Origin: Bacteroidales bacterium
GTDB taxonomy: Bacteria > Bacteroidota > Bacteroidia > Bacteroidales > UBA7960
Direction: 5' to 3'
Assembly (NCBI GenBank): GCA_007131125.1
Contig: SLRE01000265.1
Span: 1 to 5,268 of the forward strand
DNA: 5,268 bases
This document shows, piece by piece, positions 4,055 through 5,268 of the stretch. Under the pieces are notes generated by a model. It saw only the letters and a program-made list of their open reading frames with translations, had not been told where the DNA came from and ran no database searches. The translations under genes were made by a program, and so were the position numbers. Position 1 is the stretch's first letter, and each line of letters opens with the position of its first letter.

Positions 4055-5268
4055 TTATCCCTTGCTTTTTTGATCCATGGAATTTTCCATTTTCAAGCAA
4101 AAATCTTTTACATGCATTCGAACAATCCCTTTATGGGTTGATGTTTCTGTAAAATCATCCATGGTGACCACATACTTCGGGAAATTGTCCCGTATTTCCA
4201 AAAGGTTTCCGTATTCCCTTTCCATGGTTTCCCGGTTTGTGAGCATATAAGCTACCTGAACATATATTTTATCGCCTTCTTTTTGCGCTATAAAATCTAT
4301 TTCTTTTTTCCCCTCTACCCCTACCGTTACGGAATATCCCGCCATTCGCAAGTGTAGGTAAACAATATTTTCAAGGATTTTGTGAATATCCATTGCCTTA
4401 AAACCCACCAAAGCGTTACGTATGCCAACATCTTCAAAAAAGTATTTCTCCCCGACTTCAAAAATACGTTTGCCCTCAATGCCTGTGCGCTTTACTTTAA
4501 ATACCAGGAAAGAGGACTCAAGATAGCCCATGTAATCAATAACCACCTGTGGAGAGATATTTATTCTCTGGGATTTCAGGTAATCGCTTATTTTTTTTGA
4601 AGAGACTATGCTGCCAAGGTTGTCGGCCAAAAACAAAACCAGGTTCTCAAGGAAGGTCACATTCCGGATATTAAACCGGGCCACTACATCCTTAAGTAAA
4701 ATTGTACTGTAAATACTTTTCAGGTATTCAAAAGCAACCGGCATTTGATTGCTGAGGTTGATCAGGTAAGGAAGCCCTCCCAGCTTTATATAATTTTGAA
4801 ATGATTCAGCGGAATTCTGCTTTTTATGAAAGTTAAGGTACTCTCCATAGCTTAAACCGAAAATTTTTATTTCGATATATCTTCCACTTAAAAAAGTGGC
4901 CAGTTCGCCTGATAGCAGATTTGCATTGCTACCCGTGCAATAGATATCGTAGTTTTTCCGGGTGGACAAATCCCTGAGTACAATTTCAAAGGATTCGATA
5001 TCCTGGATTTCATCAATAAACAGAGCAACTTTCTCTTTGCCTGTTGTTTCCTGTTTCAGGTAGTTAAAAAGATCATCCGAATTTTTGATGAAAGAAAACT
5101 CACTTTGCTCCTTATTAATAAAAACAATCCGGGTGTCCGGCTCCTGCGACTTTTTAAGGTCTCTCAGCTGCATGAGCAGAAAGCTCTTACCCACTCTTCT
5201 CTGCCCTACCAGCACCTTTATCAGCGACTTGCCCATAAAGGGTTTGATTTTTTCCAGGTACAGGGGCC
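4055..5268 (-). CDS. AAA_14 / DUF4143 family ATPase, 5' end outside the window
   Basis: 403 residues are visible, and the reading frame runs off the window edge. The ATG at 5234-5236 is probably internal: the ten in-frame codons before it read PLYLEKIKPF, which belongs to the conserved N terminus of this family, so the true start lies beyond 5268. Counting from the first complete codon, the Walker A loop is GQRRVGKS (21-28), Walker B is VALFIDE (80-86), a sensor-like TGSN is at 111-114 and LSGRY at 126-130. A winged-helix-like middle part and a C-terminal nuclease-fold DUF4143 region follow. In that last region E322 and D324 (KEIDFIAQ) are present, but the usual E-x-K is replaced by Q337-V-A (VQVAY), so nuclease activity is doubtful. 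These proteins are widespread and variable in copy number; their cellular role is not settled. The stop (TAA) is at 4055-4057, 239 bp from the VOC start, so there is no tight operon. Confidence 0.92.
   Translation of the reverse strand, partial: PLYLEKIKPFMGKSLIKVLVGQRRVGKSFLLMQLRDLKKSQEPDTRIVFINKEQSEFSFIKNSDDLFNYLKQETTGKEKVALFIDEIQDIESFEIVLRDLSTRKNYDIYCTGSNANLLSGELATFLSGRYIEIKIFGLSYGEYLNFHKKQNSAESFQNYIKLGGLPYLINLSNQMPVAFEYLKSIYSTILLKDVVARFNIRNVTFLENLVLFLADNLGSIVSSKKISDYLKSQRINISPQVVIDYMGYLESSFLVFKVKRTGIEGKRIFEVGEKYFFEDVGIRNALVGFKAMDIHKILENIVYLHLRMAGYSVTVGVEGKKEIDFIAQKEGDKIYVQVAYMLTNRETMEREYGNLLEIRDNFPKYVVTMDDFTETSTHKGIVRMHVKDFCLKMENSMDQKSKG

Noticed and set aside
5234..5236. ATG as the true start of the ATPase
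   Set aside because: The ten codons before it read in frame as PLYLEKIKPF, conserved family sequence, so the gene continues past the window edge.

Overview
The window looks like chromosomal DNA from a member of the Bacteroidota. Three things point there: the protein families (a DoxX-like membrane protein, a DinF-type MATE transporter, an AraC regulator with the N-terminal domain common in this phylum, a small VOC protein, and a DUF4143-type ATPase), AT-rich leaders with no clear Shine-Dalgarno sequence, and a promoter element TACTTTTG that fits the Bacteroidota -7 consensus TAnnTTTG. The genus cannot be told from this sequence.

Layout: 101-544 (+) DoxX-like four-helix membrane protein, closed by a strong intrinsic terminator at 577-612. 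545-1213 is a gene-free stretch filled with two families of hairpin repeats. 1214-2527 (+) is a DinF-type MATE efflux protein. It runs convergently into 2567-3373 (-), an AraC-family regulator, with only 39 bp between the stop codons. Upstream of the regulator on the minus strand lies 3456-3815 (-), a VOC/glyoxalase-fold protein with its own terminator (3412-3445) and a likely promoter (3856-3882). 3816-4054 is a second intergenic stretch with two more hairpin repeats and a short direct repeat. 4055-5268 (-) is an AAA_14/DUF4143 ATPase whose 5' end lies outside the window.

The five genes do not form an obvious pathway. The terminators and strand changes suggest mostly single-gene transcription units. 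The AraC regulator could act on the VOC gene or the transporter, but no operator is visible.

The most notable content is non-coding. Family B is a hairpin of about 37 nt (CCGGAAGCTGGAA...TTCCAGTTCC) present in four full copies and one core copy, all in the same orientation. Two subtypes differ by compensatory changes in the apical stem. Family A is a unit of about 77 nt (hairpin, ATAGCGATAGAAA-like box, spacer, second hairpin) in at least three good copies, one of them inverted, plus decayed pieces. The two families are interleaved as a mosaic between the doxX-like gene and dinF, and the doxX-like terminator itself is built from a family B core. They resemble dispersed palindromic repeats of the REP/BIME kind; no transposase is present in this window.
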